From Acorus gramineus (taxonomy: Eukaryota; Streptophyta; Magnoliopsida; Acorales; Acoraceae), in the NCBI GenBank assembly GCA_030737835.1, contig JAUJYN010000024.1:1325974-1389973 (forward strand): a stretch of 64,000 nucleotides of DNA. The letters run 5' to 3'. The first letter of the stretch is position 1; every line of letters begins with the position of its first letter. Shown piece after piece: positions 1 to 12,100 of this stretch. A model generated the notes under the pieces. The model did no database searches and was not told the DNA's origin. It worked only from the letters and a program-made list of their open reading frames with translations. A program made the position numbers and the translations under genes.

Positions 1-169
1 AATCATATAATTTGGTATAACATTTCTTATAATATTATTGGGACAAGAAACCTTGGGAGGGCAGCGTGAGTTCCCGATACAGGACACCCCGACAACCAAA
101 CAAGGAACACGGAGTACCCTAACCCGGGTCTCAGTGTTGACCTCGCAAGGCTCCTCCCTATAATATCAT
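1..169 (-). mobile_element. LTR fragment (left part), split by the nested Athila element
   Basis: This stretch matches 19016-19153 inside the second copy of the same LTR family almost base for base, including the motif ccttgggagggcagcgtgag. It continues at 10782 after the nested element is removed: the second copy reads straight from tataatatta into tctaaggcatgc. The true left end lies before the window. Minus orientation is inferred from the intact copy, whose plus-strand start is the reverse complement of the GGGGCGTGACA end common in plant gypsy LTRs. Confidence 0.85.
165..169. repeat. Target site duplication of the Athila element (left; right copy at 10782-10786)
   Basis: The five bases atcat directly precede the TG start of the 5' LTR and recur directly after the CA end of the 3' LTR at 10782-10786. 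Removing the element plus one copy restores the order seen in the second copy of the host LTR. This identifies a complete insertion with both ends preserved. Confidence 0.93.
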
Positions 170-1611
170 TGATAAGCGTATTATTTGCACATTTAATCCC
201 CTTAATTTAGTTTTCTATTTCCTAATTTTATGTGTAATAATGACTAATATTCAGAATTTATTTGTTATTGCAGGTAATTGAGATAAATGATGATTATCAA
301 TGCAAAATATTCTATAAAGCATTTAAAGATATGAAGGAGAATCAAGAGGATTCTTGAAGATCCAAAATTATGCTAGATAAAGATTTGGTGAAGAGAGAAT
401 CAAAAATCAAAATCCAATCAAATATTCTTCAAATCAATGTTAAAACCGTCCCACTATTTTGACCATAACTTTTGCCTCAAATATCGTATTTTGGCCCAAA
501 TATGGCGTTGAAAAGATATTTTCAAGATCTACAAATCAATGTTTCATGAATATTTTGCAATTCCACCTTATTAGGGGTCAAAAATTCATCCGAAGATTCT
601 GCAGAAAATTAATGACGGGAATGAAAGATTTTACCTGCTAAAATTGTCAAATATTCATATGAGGAAGGTTGATGGCCAATCTTAACCATCCAATTCATTG
701 CAAATCAATGGTCAAGATTCAAGGCTGGAGGCTATAAAAGGAACACATATGAAGCCAAAAAAAAAAAAGAAGGAGGCAAAGGGACAACCAAAGGAGAAGA
801 AAGATTCAAGAGTTTTGCTTTGTTTTTGTTTTTCTTTTCATCTCATATCTTTGGATGTTTGTATATATTTAGATCTGAATTTTAATATTACTTTAGTATT
901 TTTATTTTCAAGAATTTTTCAATAATATGATGTCTTTTATTTTTTGTTTTTTTATTTAGTTTGATCATGTTTTCTAGTAGCTAAATCTTCAACTAGGGTT
1001 GAAGATGAAACCATGCAATGCTAGTTTAGGATTTTATATTTAGATCTGAATTCTCCATATTGTTTGCTTTATTGAATATCAATCTCTCCTTCAATTCTCT
1101 TTTGAAACCTTTCATGTGAATTTCTTATTACCTTCTTCAAAAATCTCTTGTATTTGATTTGATAAAATATGCTTTGATTAGGTTCTCTGATATTTTATGC
1201 TCTTCTTAACAAGTTGAATATTGAGTTGGTAGATTTTATAAAGGGAAGGGAGATAGATCATTTTATGAAATAATTAATATGATTTTAAATATTTAATTTC
1301 CGATTGGTATTTGACTAACGTCAATATTGATTGAGTTATATGGTGGAGTTTCACATTTGAATATAACCCCTAAATTGGTATTGCATGGTGGATTCTAAAA
1401 CCCTAGTTATCTTTTTATATTAATATCCATTTTTTAAAATAAAATAAAAAAATAAACCTTCATCAATCTTCCTGTCTAATTCGATTAGGTAAATCAATTA
1501 ATAATTTAATTTGAACAATTCTCTGTGGGATCGACCCGTATTTGCTAGATCTATACTTCTGTAATGATCCGTGCACTTGCGGTAATTAATAACAACTTTA
1601 ATAATCAATCA
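170..1611 (+). repeat. 5' LTR of the Athila element
   Basis: The repeat is 1442 bases long, starts tgataagcgtattatttgc and ends ataatcaatca, and recurs at 9338-10781. A TATA box (TATAAAAG, 733-740) follows a long U3. The motif ctctgtgggatcgacccg near the 3' end is typical of plant gypsy LTRs. Differences from the 3' LTR include single-base indels near 488 and 495, one A/G difference in the A-run near 758, and length changes in T- and A-runs near 940 and 1430. Confidence 0.95.
733..740 (+). promoter_or_regulatory. TATA box of the 5' LTR
   Basis: TATAAAAG lies inside ggctataaaaggaacac. The same box is at 9903-9910 in the 3' LTR. This is the probable core promoter for the retrotransposon transcript. 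It is judged by motif and position only. Confidence 0.65.
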
Positions 1612-1617
1612 AGTTTT

Positions 1618-1635
1618 TGGCGCCGTTGCCGGGGA
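1618..1635 (+). other. Primer binding site complementary to plant tRNA-Asp
   Basis: TGGCGCCGTTGCCGGGGA starts six bases after the 5' LTR end. From knowledge of plant tRNAs, it is the complement of the 3' end of tRNA-Asp including CCA. Athila-type and related gypsy elements commonly use this primer. Confidence 0.92.
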
Positions 1636-2479
1636 ATTGTTTCATATTATATTTGATGTTGATTTATCTTTCGGATTAGTTTTTTTTTCTTTACTTTTGC
1701 TGATTTTTTCTCTTCATATTTTGCAGGATATCAAGAACCTACAAGAACACAACAAAGAATGGTGTAAGGCTTAGACCATTCTTTCTCTAAACGAGTATCC
1801 AAAAGTGTTCGAAGGCGACCCTAAGGTGAACCATTTCATCACGGCAAAAAGGTGGATTTAATTCTTCCCTCACTGTGTGTGAGTTGTGAGTATTTCATTC
1901 ACCCACGAATCTTCTGCAAGTGGGTTACTTTTGGGGTTGATTGGGATTTTCGGTGTGTGCATTTTTCAATTAGCATACATTAATTAATCCATCTAAGGGT
2001 TGTCCCACATAACATAAGGTGGGGATTTCATCGCCCTTCCTTGGCCCACAAATCATCATCTTGAGCATTTGTCAAACCCATGAGCCTAATTAAAATAAGA
2101 TGAAGTAGACTTGGCCCTAGGTTTTCGAGCTCAATAGGACAAGAGACGCCAAGAGATACTCCAGTGAGCCATTAACCATTTAATGATGTCTAGGAAAGTG
2201 GTTTCATAAGGTTTCTACCTTAAAGGACGTGGTTACTTAATTGAGGAACACGCGAAAGCGTGGAAGACCCCCCACTAATCCTTTACACTTTCCTGGTTGT
2301 TGAGTGGTTGATCGTTAACTGGCAAGCTTAAGGCATATCTTGGAACAGTTAGGAGCTGTCCTTTAAGGAGGAAGATCCTCAACAACTAGATCTTTTAAAA
2401 ATCATCTCCCTCACTTAACAAGATAAATCTTAATATGTTGGTTGTGAAAGTATATTCTTGATTTAGGATATTTTGATTT
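1636..2479 (+). other. Athila untranslated leader
   Basis: About 840 bases between the primer site and the first gag ATG. Many short stops are seen in all plus frames and no convincing coding. It probably holds packaging and dimerization signals, but no defined structure could be assigned by eye. Confidence 0.6.
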
Positions 2480-4404
2480 ATGAGCATTTGGTCTAGGGAT
2501 TCTAAAAACCGATTGATTCGTACCGATTCAACCATCACCATGGATAACACAGTAGATGTCATTCCAAAGACCTTGAAGGATTACATGTATCCATCTAGAA
2601 CTACGCAACCCTCATGCATTGTGTTACCAACAACCAATGCTAACAACTTTGAGATCAAGCCTGGGATGATTAATATGCTCCCAAAATTTGATGGATCTGA
2701 GGATCCATATCTTTTCATTAGGGAATTTGAGGAAGTTTGTTCCACTCTAAAACTTCAACAGCTAACTGATGATTCAATCCGGTTGAGGTTAATCAACTTC
2801 TCCCTCAAAGATAATGCTAAAAAGTGGTTGTATGCTCTACCCGCAAAATCTATCACCACTTGGGATCAATTAGTTATGATATTTTTGAAGAAGTTCTTTC
2901 CTAATCATAAAACTGCTAAGATTCGCATGAATATAAATCAATTCATTCAAAAGGAGGGAGAATCTTTATGGAGATATTTAGAGAGATTCAAGGACTTGTT
3001 GTTGCAATGTCCTCATCATGGATTTGAGGTTTGGAGATTAGTGCAAATTTTATATGAAGGTTTGAATTACACCACAAGGACTATGGTTGAATCAATGTGT
3101 AGTGGTGAATTTACCAATAAAAATGAAACTGAAGCATGGGCATTTTTGGAAGAAGTAGCTGAAAAATCCATGCAATGGGAGACAATTAGAGAGCCCGAGA
3201 AACCATGCCTTCTAAGGGAGGTATTCATTCCATTGATAGTAGCTTTGAGTCTGAAGCCAAGTTTGCATCTCTCATTCGTAGAGTAGAGGCCCTAGAGATG
3301 AAACCAAATCATGATTCTGTTAATCAAGTCTCCACCTCCAACTCTACTATTGTCTGCATTTTATGTAAATCTTCAAATCACCTAGCGGAAGACTGTCCTT
3401 CCCTGTCATCCCACAAGGAAAGTTGGGCCGAACATGCCAATAGCTTACAGTGGAGGAAAAATGACCCATATGCTCAAACTTATAATCCTGGATGGAGGAA
3501 TCATCCAAATCTGTCGTGGACTCAAGGCCCACACCAGGGAGGCCCACAGGGACCTCCTCAAGCTCCCATGTATCCTAGACCAAACACAGGACCCATTCCT
3601 ACTCCATTTCCTCCGCCTGGGTTTCAAATAGAAAATGAGAAGAAGTTCTCTTCCTTTGAGAAAGGATTAGATGTTCTTATGAAGTCCACTCAAAATCTAA
3701 CTCAATCATCCTCCCAGATGTCTGCCACTTTGAATCAATTTATGCAATCTACAGGGCAAATCCTTCAATCCACCACACAGGCAATCTCCCGTCTCGAGAT
3801 TCAAGTTGGTCAATTGGCCACCACCATAAATGAGAGAGAGAAAGGAAAATTTCCTAGTCAACCTGAGCCTAACCCTAGAGGATCCATTCTTCAAGGACAA
3901 ATCCAAGATTCTTCTAGTAACCAGTCCAACCAGGTTAATGCAATCACTACTCTTAGGTCTGGTAGACAAGTGGACAACAAGGTTATTATGCCTAATAATG
4001 ATGTTGAAGATGATAAGGACAAGCCCAAATTTATTCATGAGGACCCAGGTTCTGAACCCATCCCTCCTAGCCCATCCATCCCAGAGAAAGCAAAGCCCAA
4101 TGATTCTCCTGGGAGAATTTATGTTCCCAAGGCCCCATATCCTCAGCGATTAGGTTCAACTAAGAAATCTACCCAGCTAGATAAAATTTTAGAAGTGTTT
4201 AAGCAAGTTCGCGTGAACATTCCGCTCCTAGATGCTATCCAACAAGTACCAGCATATGCTAAATTTTTGAAGGACTTATGCACCCAAAAGAGGACCAACA
4301 ATGTACCCAAGAAAGCTTTCCTAGCATCCCATGTAAGCTCCATTCTTTCATGTGAAACTCCAATCAAGTATAAGGACCCAGGTTGTCCACCATTTCATGT
4401 GTGA
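2480..4404 (+). pseudogene. gag region of the Athila element, broken by two frame changes
   Basis: The first frame (2480-3286) carries the capsid-like segment, with FDGSEDPYLFIREFEEV near residue 70 and a WAFLEEVAEKS motif near the end. At about 3200 the sense continues in another frame (3205-4404). That frame has a CILCKSSNHLAEDCP zinc-knuckle-like motif (C-x2-C-x4-H-x4-C), a Pro/Gln-rich linker, a coiled-coil-like Gln/Ser segment and a Lys-rich tail. At about 4389 the sense passes to the pol frame. Each break looks like a one-base loss. The family normally makes gag and pol as one polyprotein (general knowledge), so this copy would not make it without recoding. The ATG at 2480 was chosen as the first in-frame start before the conserved segment. 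Confidence 0.85.
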
Positions 4405-7400
4405 TTGGAGACACTCGTATTGATCGAGCTTTGCTAGACTTAGGTGCGAGTGTAAATCTACTGCCCTATTCAGTGTACAAACAGTTAGGCATAGGAGAAT
4501 TGAGACCTACCCCAGTGACCTTACAATTAGCAGATCGATCTGTGAAAATTCCTAAAGGTGTCATTGAGGATGTCCTGATTAAGGTTGGGGATTTCATCTT
4601 TCCTGTTGACTTTATAGTTTTAGAAACCCAACCTGTTCTGAACCCAAAGGGGCAAATTCCTGTAATTTTAGGCAGACCATTCCTGGCTACATCTAATGCT
4701 TTGATTAACTGTCGAAATGGATTGATGAAATTATCTTTTGGAAATATGACAGTTGACCTAAATATCTTCCACATTAGAAAACAACCAGGAGATTATAATG
4801 ATGAATTAGAGGATGTAAATTCTATTGAGGAAATAATTGAAGATTTGAAACATCATTCTATGAGCACGAAAGATCCTTTAGAGTTTTGCCTTGCCCACTT
4901 TGGAGAAAATTTTGATATGGAAAAATCGATCATGGAAGTAAATGCTCTCCTAGATTCAGAAACAACCATCCCATTTAATAAGTGGCAACCAAAGCCTGAG
5001 CCTCTTCCTCTTTCTCAATCACCACCTCTTCCTTCCATTGATGAGCCTCCCAAGCTAGAACTTAAACCTCTTCCTAACAATTTAAAATATGTTTTCTTAG
5101 GTTCAGCTGAAACCCTTCCTGTAATTATTGCTTCTGATCTTAATGAGGAACAAGAAGGTGAGCTAATCAGTGTCCTTAGGGAACATAAAGAGGCCATTGG
5201 GTGGAGTATGGCAGACATTAAAGGAATAAGTCCATCTGTGGTTCAACACCGAATTCATCTTGAGGACAATACAAGCATTTCTAGGGAATCACAAAGGCGT
5301 TTGAATCCGGTCATGAAGGAGGTTGTAAGAGCAGAAGTTTTGAAACTTCTTGATGTTGGGATCATTTATCCCATTTCTGATAGTAAATGGGTAAGCCCGA
5401 TTCATGTTGTTCCTAAGAAATCTGGCATTACAGTGGTAAAAAATGATGATAATGAGTTAGTTCCCACTAGAGTACAAACTAAATGGCGTGTATGCATTGA
5501 TTACCGTAAACTAAATTCTGCCACTAGGAAGGATCATTTTCCACTCCCATTCATAGATCAAATGCTAGAAAGGTTGGCCGGTCATGCTTTTTATTGCTTC
5601 CTTGATGGTTATTCTGGTTATAATCAAATTCCCATAGCTCCAGAAGATCAGGAGAAAACCACCTTCACCTGTCCTTTTGGGACATTTGCTTACCGTCGCA
5701 TGCCATTTGGGTTATGCAATGCACCAGCGACTTTTCAGCGGTGTATGATTAGCATTTTCTCTGATATGGTAGAGCGTTTCCTTGAGGTATTCATGGATGA
5801 TTTCTCAGTATTTGGATCAACATTTTCTGATTGCTTACACCACCTCTCTCTTGTACTAATCAGGTGTAAGGAGAAAAATTTAGTACTGAATTGGGAGAAA
5901 TGTAACTTTATGGTGAAAAGGGGAATTGTTTTGGGTCATGTGGTTTCTGATAAAGGTATTGAGGTAGACAAAGCCAAGATTGATTTAATTACTAATCTTC
6001 CTCCCCCAAGGACTGTTAAGGAAATTCGATCATTTTTGGGGCATGCAGGATTTTATAGGAGATTCATTAAGGATTTTAGTAAAAAGGCTAGACCCTTAAG
6101 CAATTTGTTGGCTAAAGATATTCCCTTTGAATTTGATGTTGAATGTATGCAAGCCTTTGAAAGCTTAAAAAAGGAGTTAACCTCAGCCCCTATCATTAGA
6201 CCTCCAGATTGGACCCAACCCTTTGAACTCATGTGTGATGCCTCTGACTATGCTATAGGTGTTGTTTTGGGTCAGCGAATTAATAAACTCCCCCATGTGA
6301 TATCCTATGCCAGTAGGACTTTGAATGATGCACAGCTTCACTATTCCACCACTGAGAAAGAATTCCTAGCTGTAGTCTTTGCCCTAGAGAAATTTCGTTC
6401 ATATCTGATAGGTTCTAAGGTCAATGTCTATTCTGATCATGCGGCTCTTAGGTACCTTCTATCCAAGAAAGATGCTAAGGCCCGTCTCATCCGTTGGATT
6501 CTATTGCTACAGGAATTTGATTTAGAAATCCATGATAAGAAAGGCTCTGAAAATGTTGTAGCTGACCATCTTTCTCGGTTAACTCTAGATCCTATTGAAG
6601 ACCTTCCTGTGAATGAAATTTTTCCTGATGAGCAGTTAATGGAAGTGTCTACATTACCTTGGTTTGCTGATATTGTGAACTACCTTGTTACTGGTGAAAT
6701 GCCTTCTCATTGGTCCAAACAAGATAGATTTAGATTTTTATCCAAAGTCAAGCACTTTTACTGGGATGATCCTTACCTGTTCAAACACTGTCCTGATCAG
6801 ATCATTAGGAGATGTATTCCAAATTCTGAGTGTCGAAGTGTCCTATCATTTTGTCATGACCAGGCATGTGGTGGTCATTTTAGTGCTAGAAAGACTGCTG
6901 CTAAAATTTTACAATGTGGCTTTTATTGGCCCACCATTTTTAGGGATGCAGCTGAATATTGTGCAAGTTGTGAGAGATGCCAACAATTGGGAAAAATTAC
7001 AAGAAGAAACATGATGCCACTCAATCCTATTCTAATCATTGAAATTTTTGATGTTTGGGGCATTGATTTTATGGGACCCTTTCCGAATTCATATGGAAAT
7101 CTATACATTCTTCTGGCAGTTGACTATGTCTCTAAGTGGGTGGAAGCAATACCATGTAAAACGAATGATAACAAGGTTGTTATAAGATTTATTAAAGAAA
7201 ATATTTTCTCTCGTTTTGGAACCCCTCGTGTCATTATAAGTGATAGAGGAACTCATTTCTGCAATCGTTCTTTTGAGAGTCTCATGAGGAAATACTCTAT
7301 CACTCATAAGGTGTCTACACCCTATCATCCCCAGACTAGTGGTCAGGTTGAGGTGTCCAATAGGCAAATTAAGCAAATTTTAGAGAAAACAGTAAATTCA

Positions 7401-7952
7401 ACTCGAAAAGACTGGTCCTTGAAATTAAATGATTCATTATGGGCCTATAGAACTGCTTATAAGACCAACCTTGGTATGTCTCCCTATAGGATTGTCTTTG
7501 GAAAAGCTTGCCATTTGCCTGTTGAATTAGAACATCGTGCATTTTGGGCTATTAAGCAATTGAATTTTGAACTTTCTGAAGCTGGAGCCCAGAGGAAACT
7601 CCAACTTGCTGAATTAGAAGAGATCCGCAATGAGGCCTATGAGAATGGAAAGATATATAAGGAGAAAATGAAAGTGTTCCATGACAAGTCCATTCATCGG
7701 AAGTCATTTGACGTGGGCCAGAAAGTCCTTCTTTATAATTCGAGGTTGCATATTTTTTCGGGAAAGCTGAGATCCCGTTGGACTGGCCCATATTTAGTGA
7801 GAACAGTCTATTCCCATGGTGCCATTGAGATTGAGAATCCAAAGAATGGCGATGTTTTTAAAGTGAATGGTCATCGACTTAAACCATTTTTGGAGTTACC
7901 GTTGGAGAAAGCGGAGGTCATTCACCTCCATGATTCCATCTATCAAGATTAA
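4383..7952 (+). CDS. pol: pol polyprotein: protease, reverse transcriptase, RNase H, integrase
   Basis: This is a 1189-codon open frame with no internal stop. Order: retropepsin with DLGAS at residues 19-23; reverse transcriptase with a CIDYRKLN motif, the [14 protein letters not shown] motif and FMDD at 470-473; RNase H beginning near CDASDYAIG (about 616); then integrase with an HHCC zinc finger and catalytic residues D895, D954 and E990 (35 residues between the last two). The frame opens without an ATG (a TTG at 4383) and overlaps the gag frame by 22 bases, so translation would need the upstream gag frame or a frameshift. All catalytic motifs are present, so pol itself looks undecayed. It ends 1.4 kb before the 3' LTR. 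Confidence 0.92.
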   Translation: MSTISCVIGDTRIDRALLDLGASVNLLPYSVYKQLGIGELRPTPVTLQLADRSVKIPKGVIEDVLIKVGDFIFPVDFIVLETQPVLNPKGQIPVILGRPFLATSNALINCRNGLMKLSFGNMTVDLNIFHIRKQPGDYNDELEDVNSIEEIIEDLKHHSMSTKDPLEFCLAHFGENFDMEKSIMEVNALLDSETTIPFNKWQPKPEPLPLSQSPPLPSIDEPPKLELKPLPNNLKYVFLGSAETLPVIIASDLNEEQEGELISVLREHKEAIGWSMADIKGISPSVVQHRIHLEDNTSISRESQRRLNPVMKEVVRAEVLKLLDVGIIYPISDSKWVSPIHVVPKKSGITVVKNDDNELVPTRVQTKWRVCIDYRKLNSATRKDHFPLPFIDQMLERLAGHAFYCFLDGYSGYNQIPIAPEDQEKTTFTCPFGTFAYRRMPFGLCNAPATFQRCMISIFSDMVERFLEVFMDDFSVFGSTFSDCLHHLSLVLIRCKEKNLVLNWEKCNFMVKRGIVLGHVVSDKGIEVDKAKIDLITNLPPPRTVKEIRSFLGHAGFYRRFIKDFSKKARPLSNLLAKDIPFEFDVECMQAFESLKKELTSAPIIRPPDWTQPFELMCDASDYAIGVVLGQRINKLPHVISYASRTLNDAQLHYSTTEKEFLAVVFALEKFRSYLIGSKVNVYSDHAALRYLLSKKDAKARLIRWILLLQEFDLEIHDKKGSENVVADHLSRLTLDPIEDLPVNEIFPDEQLMEVSTLPWFADIVNYLVTGEMPSHWSKQDRFRFLSKVKHFYWDDPYLFKHCPDQIIRRCIPNSECRSVLSFCHDQACGGHFSARKTAAKILQCGFYWPTIFRDAAEYCASCERCQQLGKITRRNMMPLNPILIIEIFDVWGIDFMGPFPNSYGNLYILLAVDYVSKWVEAIPCKTNDNKVVIRFIKENIFSRFGTPRVIISDRGTHFCNRSFESLMRKYSITHKVSTPYHPQTSGQVEVSNRQIKQILEKTVNSTRKDWSLKLNDSLWAYRTAYKTNLGMSPYRIVFGKACHLPVELEHRAFWAIKQLNFELSEAGAQRKLQLAELEEIRNEAYENGKIYKEKMKVFHDKSIHRKSFDVGQKVLLYNSRLHIFSGKLRSRWTGPYLVRTVYSHGAIEIENPKNGDVFKVNGHRLKPFLELPLEKAEVIHLHDSIYQD

Positions 7953-9337
7953 GCTCTCTTGGTAATCATTTTGTACTATATTTTTCTGGGTTGCCTTTCC
8001 TCCCGAATCATCATTTCGTTGTTCATGCTGTAAACTAGGTTTGGGGGAGTTAAGGTAATTTTCCATTTTTAGTCTAGATTTTATGTTTGTTTGCATCCAC
8101 TATCATCGAGTCATTGGATGTAGTCTTTATTTTGAAGTATGTTGAACTAATGAAATTGTTTTGATGCCATCGTATAGCAGCAGTTCAATGGTGATCACTT
8201 GATATGGTAAAATTCTTCCTTTTTTATTCTCCTTTCTTGATATTTCACGTGTCCAAACATATGAACATTGAGGACAATGTGGATTAGGTTTTGGGGGGGT
8301 TTTGACATTTTGAATTTATCATGTGATTCATTATTCTCAGTTACGATAGAGTATTCAAAAAAAAAAAAAAAAAAAAAATGCCTATATCCCTATGATGGTA
8401 GCATGAACTCTTATGTTAATTTCTATTTTAGTAGGTCTTAAGTGCTTGATATTGGAAAAGTCACTACACATCTGGATGCATTTTTGAGTTAAGATGAATT
8501 TGTGGAGTCGACTTAATAATTGCCTAGAATGTTAAGAACTTTCTAAAACCTGTTGAACCTAAAAGTCTAGTTCACTGGTTTGCTTGATAAGGAGTTAGGG
8601 TTTACATCAATTGAAAAGCAACCATTGAATCACAAGTACAGTGGAAAAGGGCTACTTATCATTAGGTCTTAAAAAAAAAAATTGATAGAGTACCTTTTGA
8701 AAAAAAAAAAAAAAAAAAAAAAGAAGAAGAAAAAAAAAAAAAAAAATCAATGAGATAATATCTAAGGTGCTCTGAACAAAGAGCATAGCAATCATTATGT
8801 TGAAGTTTAAAGACCGATTCGACAGTGATAGAGTGAAAGCCTCCCTGTAAAAGATAGTAAGTAAGCTGGAATATCACATATAAAGCCCATGAGGTAATAA
8901 AGTGAACATCCAAATCTCTTACTGGCTTAGTAGACTATTCTGGTTTTGACTCAGTGTCTAAGGGAGAACCAACCATTCGACAGCAATTAGAAGGAAAATT
9001 CCTACTTAGGAGTCTGAATCTCTTGAGTGTTGTCCAGATTTTCACGAGCACACCATGTCATTACATTAAGTACTTTTCTGAAAAGAATTTAATATCTTGA
9101 GCTCTTTGATACTATCATGGGATTATGGCAGAAAAAAAAAAAAAAAAAAAAGAATTTTGTGGGTAGATTCGCTGCAAACCCTCACGAGTCAAACTCGTCC
9201 ACTAGGGGTGACCTAGGGGTTTAAGGGCTTGTTGCATACGCTAAATGCAACCGTGAGAGCCTGCGAAAGTGGCCTTATCCTTGTTTTTAATCACTTTAGT
9301 TGCTAGAGGACTAGCAAAATCTAGGTTTGGGGGTATT
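7953..9337 (+). other. Non-coding 3' internal region with repeated polypurine-like motifs
   Basis: No frame of useful length and no env-like protein. It holds A-runs near 8349-8378, 8699-8745 and 9130-9151. The core of the functional polypurine tract (ctaggtttggggg) appears earlier at 8035-8047, and a variant (ttaggttttggggggg) near 8285. A GC-richer block around 9170-9280 differs in base composition from its surroundings. Confidence 0.75.
9321..9337 (+). other. Polypurine tract of the Athila element
   Basis: ctaggtttgggggtatt lies directly before the TGATAAGC start of the 3' LTR, the expected place for plus-strand DNA priming. The purine run is interrupted by TTT, as is usual in this lineage. 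Confidence 0.8.
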
Positions 9338-10781
9338 TGATAAGCGTATTATTTGCACATTTAATCCCCTTAATTTAGTTTTCTATTTCCTAATTTTATG
9401 TGTAATAATGACTAATATTCAGAATTTATTTGTTATTGCAGGTAATTGAGATAAATGATGATTATCAATGCAAAATATTCTATAAAGCATTTAAAGATAT
9501 GAAGGAGAATCAAGAGGATTCTTGAAGATCCAAAATTATGCTAGATAAAGATTTGGTGAAGAGAGAATCAAAAATCAAAATCCAATCAAATATTCTTCAA
9601 ATCAATGTTAAAACCGTCCCACTATTTTGACCATAACTTTTGCCTCAAATATCGTATTTTGGCCCAAAATATGGCGTTGAAAAAGATATTTTCAAGATCT
9701 ACAAATCAATGTTTCATGAATATTTTGCAATTCCACCTTATTAGGGGTCAAAAATTCATCCGAAGATTCTGCAGAAAATTAATGACGGGAATGAAAGATT
9801 TTACCTGCTAAAATTGTCAAATATTCATATGAGGAAGGTTGATGGCCAATCTTAACCATCCAATTCATTGCAAATCAATGGTCAAGATTCAAGGCTGGAG
9901 GCTATAAAAGGAACACATATGAAGCCAAGAAAAAAAAAAGAAGGAGGCAAAGGGACAACCAAAGGAGAAGAAAGATTCAAGAGTTTTGCTTTGTTTTTGT
10001 TTTTCTTTTCATCTCATATCTTTGGATGTTTGTATATATTTAGATCTGAATTTTAATATTACTTTAGTATTTTTATTTTCAAGAATTTTTCAATAATATG
10101 ATGTCTTTTATTTTTATTTTTTATTTAGTTTGATCATGTTTTCTAGTAGCTAAATCTTCAACTAGGGTTGAAGATGAAACCATGCAATGCTAGTTTAGGA
10201 TTTTATATTTAGATCTGAATTCTCCATATTGTTTGCTTTATTGAATATCAATCTCTCCTTCAATTCTCTTTTGAAACCTTTCATGTGAATTTCTTATTAC
10301 CTTCTTCAAAAATCTCTTGTATTTGATTTGATAAAATATGCTTTGATTAGGTTCTCTGATATTTTATGCTCTTCTTAACAAGTTGAATATTGAGTTGGTA
10401 GATTTTATAAAGGGAAGGGAGATAGATCATTTTATGAAATAATTAATATGATTTTAAATATTTAATTTCCGATTGGTATTTGACTAACGTCAATATTGAT
10501 TGAGTTATATGGTGGAGTTTCACATTTGAATATAACCCCTAAATTGGTATTGCATGGTGGATTCTAAAACCCTAGTTATCTTTTTATATTAATATCTATT
10601 TTTAAAAAAATAAAATAAAAAAATAAACCTTCATCAATCTTCCTGTCTAATTCGATTAGGTAAATCAATTAATAATTTAATTTGAACAATTCTCTGTGGG
10701 ATCGACCCGTATTTGCTAGATCTATACTTCTGTAATGATCCGTGCACTTGCGGTAATTAATAACAACTTAATAATCAATCA
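9338..10781 (+). repeat. 3' LTR of the Athila element
   Basis: This 1444-base repeat of 170-1611 has the same TG and CA ends and a TATA box at 9903-9910. It is followed by the atcat target duplication at 10782-10786 and then by the resumed host LTR. Confidence 0.95.
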
Positions 10782-11209
10782 ATCATCTAAGGCATGCAAT
10801 TTATCATACACTAGCATTTAATTTAATAAATAAACTAGTAGGACACATGCATAGGCCAAGGCTTCCTAGCATGAGAACAGGGGGACATGATGCATGGCTC
10901 ATACATATATCCTAAGGGTGCAAGTCCCTAACATGCAAAGTCTAGGGTAACATGCATTCTACATTCAAATCATGCTCGCATGAAAAATACATTATAACAT
11001 ATTAATATACATCCATGGTGCCCCAGGAGAGGTCGGTATACGCCCAAAATGCGTATAACGCCTCACTACTGGGTTGGATTGTCCCACTCACCGAAGATCG
11101 GGTCGTCGCGCGACCGCCCGTCAAGATCTGCAAGACAGACATTTATACGGTGAGTTAAATACATAAACACATCAAAATACACACAGAATATACCAAAAGA
11201 ACCCAACAC

Positions 11210-12100
11210 TCGGGCAAACGTACATACGGCCCGTACGCACGTTAGCCCGAGCACTCCGACTCACTCCCGCACTCCCGGCAACCACCCGCACGGCCACCCG
11301 CCCTCGGATGCGCCGCCGCGCCTCAGCCCGCGCGCCCAGGCGCACCGCCGGGCCCCTGCCCGCACGCCTGGACCCGCAGCCGAGCCACCCGGTGCGCCGC
11401 GCGCCCACTGCGCCCCGCCGCAGCAGCCCGCGCGCACCCCGCACGCCCCGCGCTGACCCGCGAGCACACCGCACGCCCCGCGCGCCCAGCGCCTCGCCCC
11501 GCGCGCACCACCCACTCGCACCCACTGCTCTCCACACCACGCGCACGCCAGTGCCTCTGCCCAGCGCCCCGCGCGCATGCACCTCTGCTGTTGCCCGTGC
11601 TGCCTGCCTGCGCGCGTCGCCGAGTGGCCCGAGCACCGTTTGCCTGCACGCCTGGGCACTGTCCGCCTGATGCCCAAGCGCCCCCTGCCAGCTGCCCGAG
11701 CATGGCCTGCCCTGCTCGCACAGCCCGCAGCTAGCCTACCCGCATGCCTCCCCCTGCACCCCCCCCCCCCTAGCGCACGCCCGCGCGCGCCCGGCAAACT
11801 GGTGCACCTGCTCCCAGTCTACCCGAGCTAGTCTTCCCTGCGCGCCCAGCACGCCCAACACCCAGCACCCCGAGCACACGCCCGCGCGCACGTCCACACG
11901 CACGCGTGCGCGCGCCCTGCCGCTGCTCGCCAGCTGCGCCTGCCTGAGCGCTGCCTGTGCTGCCTGCTGCCCGGGACTGCCAGCCTCCATGCCCGAGCAC
12001 CTCCCACCCACCTCCGGCCACCCCAAGGCCTCCGACCACCACCCCACAGCCCTCCGACGGCCACCCACCACCGCCGACCACCACCCAACCTCATTTCCAC
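11210..12100. repeat. GC-rich degenerate short-repeat block inside the LTR
   Basis: About 900 bases made of C-rich words such as gcgcgcccagc, cctgcccgag and gccgcgcg, in an otherwise AT-rich window. Open frames on both strands (for example 11308-11670 plus and 11261-11797 minus) are low-complexity Ala/Arg/Gly/Pro by-products of this composition. The second copy has only a short counterpart (19330-19480, with cagcctgccagcctacccg twice), so the block varies in length. Confidence 0.8.

Larger units (their letters stand above)
170..10781 (+). mobile_element. Athila-lineage Ty3/gypsy LTR retrotransposon, near complete, nested in another LTR
   Basis: Order of parts: 5' LTR (170-1611), tRNA-Asp primer site (1618-1635), leader, broken gag, protease-RT-RNase H-integrase frame, 1.4 kb non-coding 3' region, polypurine tract, and 3' LTR (9338-10781). 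The LTRs begin TGAT and end ATCA and differ only by a few substitutions and short indels in homopolymers, so the insertion is recent. The Athila assignment rests on the tRNA-Asp primer site, the DLGAS protease signature, the FMDD reverse transcriptase motif and the long non-coding 3' region. No env-like frame was seen after integrase. Two frame breaks in the gag part make this copy defective unless one is recoded. Confidence 0.93.

Noticed and set aside
459..925. Short frames in the 5' LTR (and 9605-10056 in the 3' LTR)
   Set aside because: They lie in LTR U3/R sequence and change with one-base indels between the two LTRs.
1618..1635. Possible tRNA gene at the CGCCGTTGCCGGGG sequence
   Set aside because: It is the primer binding site complementary to a tRNA 3' end; no cloverleaf around it.
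7953..9337. Possible env-like gene after integrase
   Set aside because: No frame of sufficient length and no signal peptide or membrane segment pattern seen.
11261..11797. Long Ala/Arg/Gly-rich open frames on both strands (also 11308-11670, 11323-11721, 11736-12115)
   Set aside because: By-products of the GC-rich LTR block: low complexity, overlapping on both strands, no motifs, absent from the other LTR copy.
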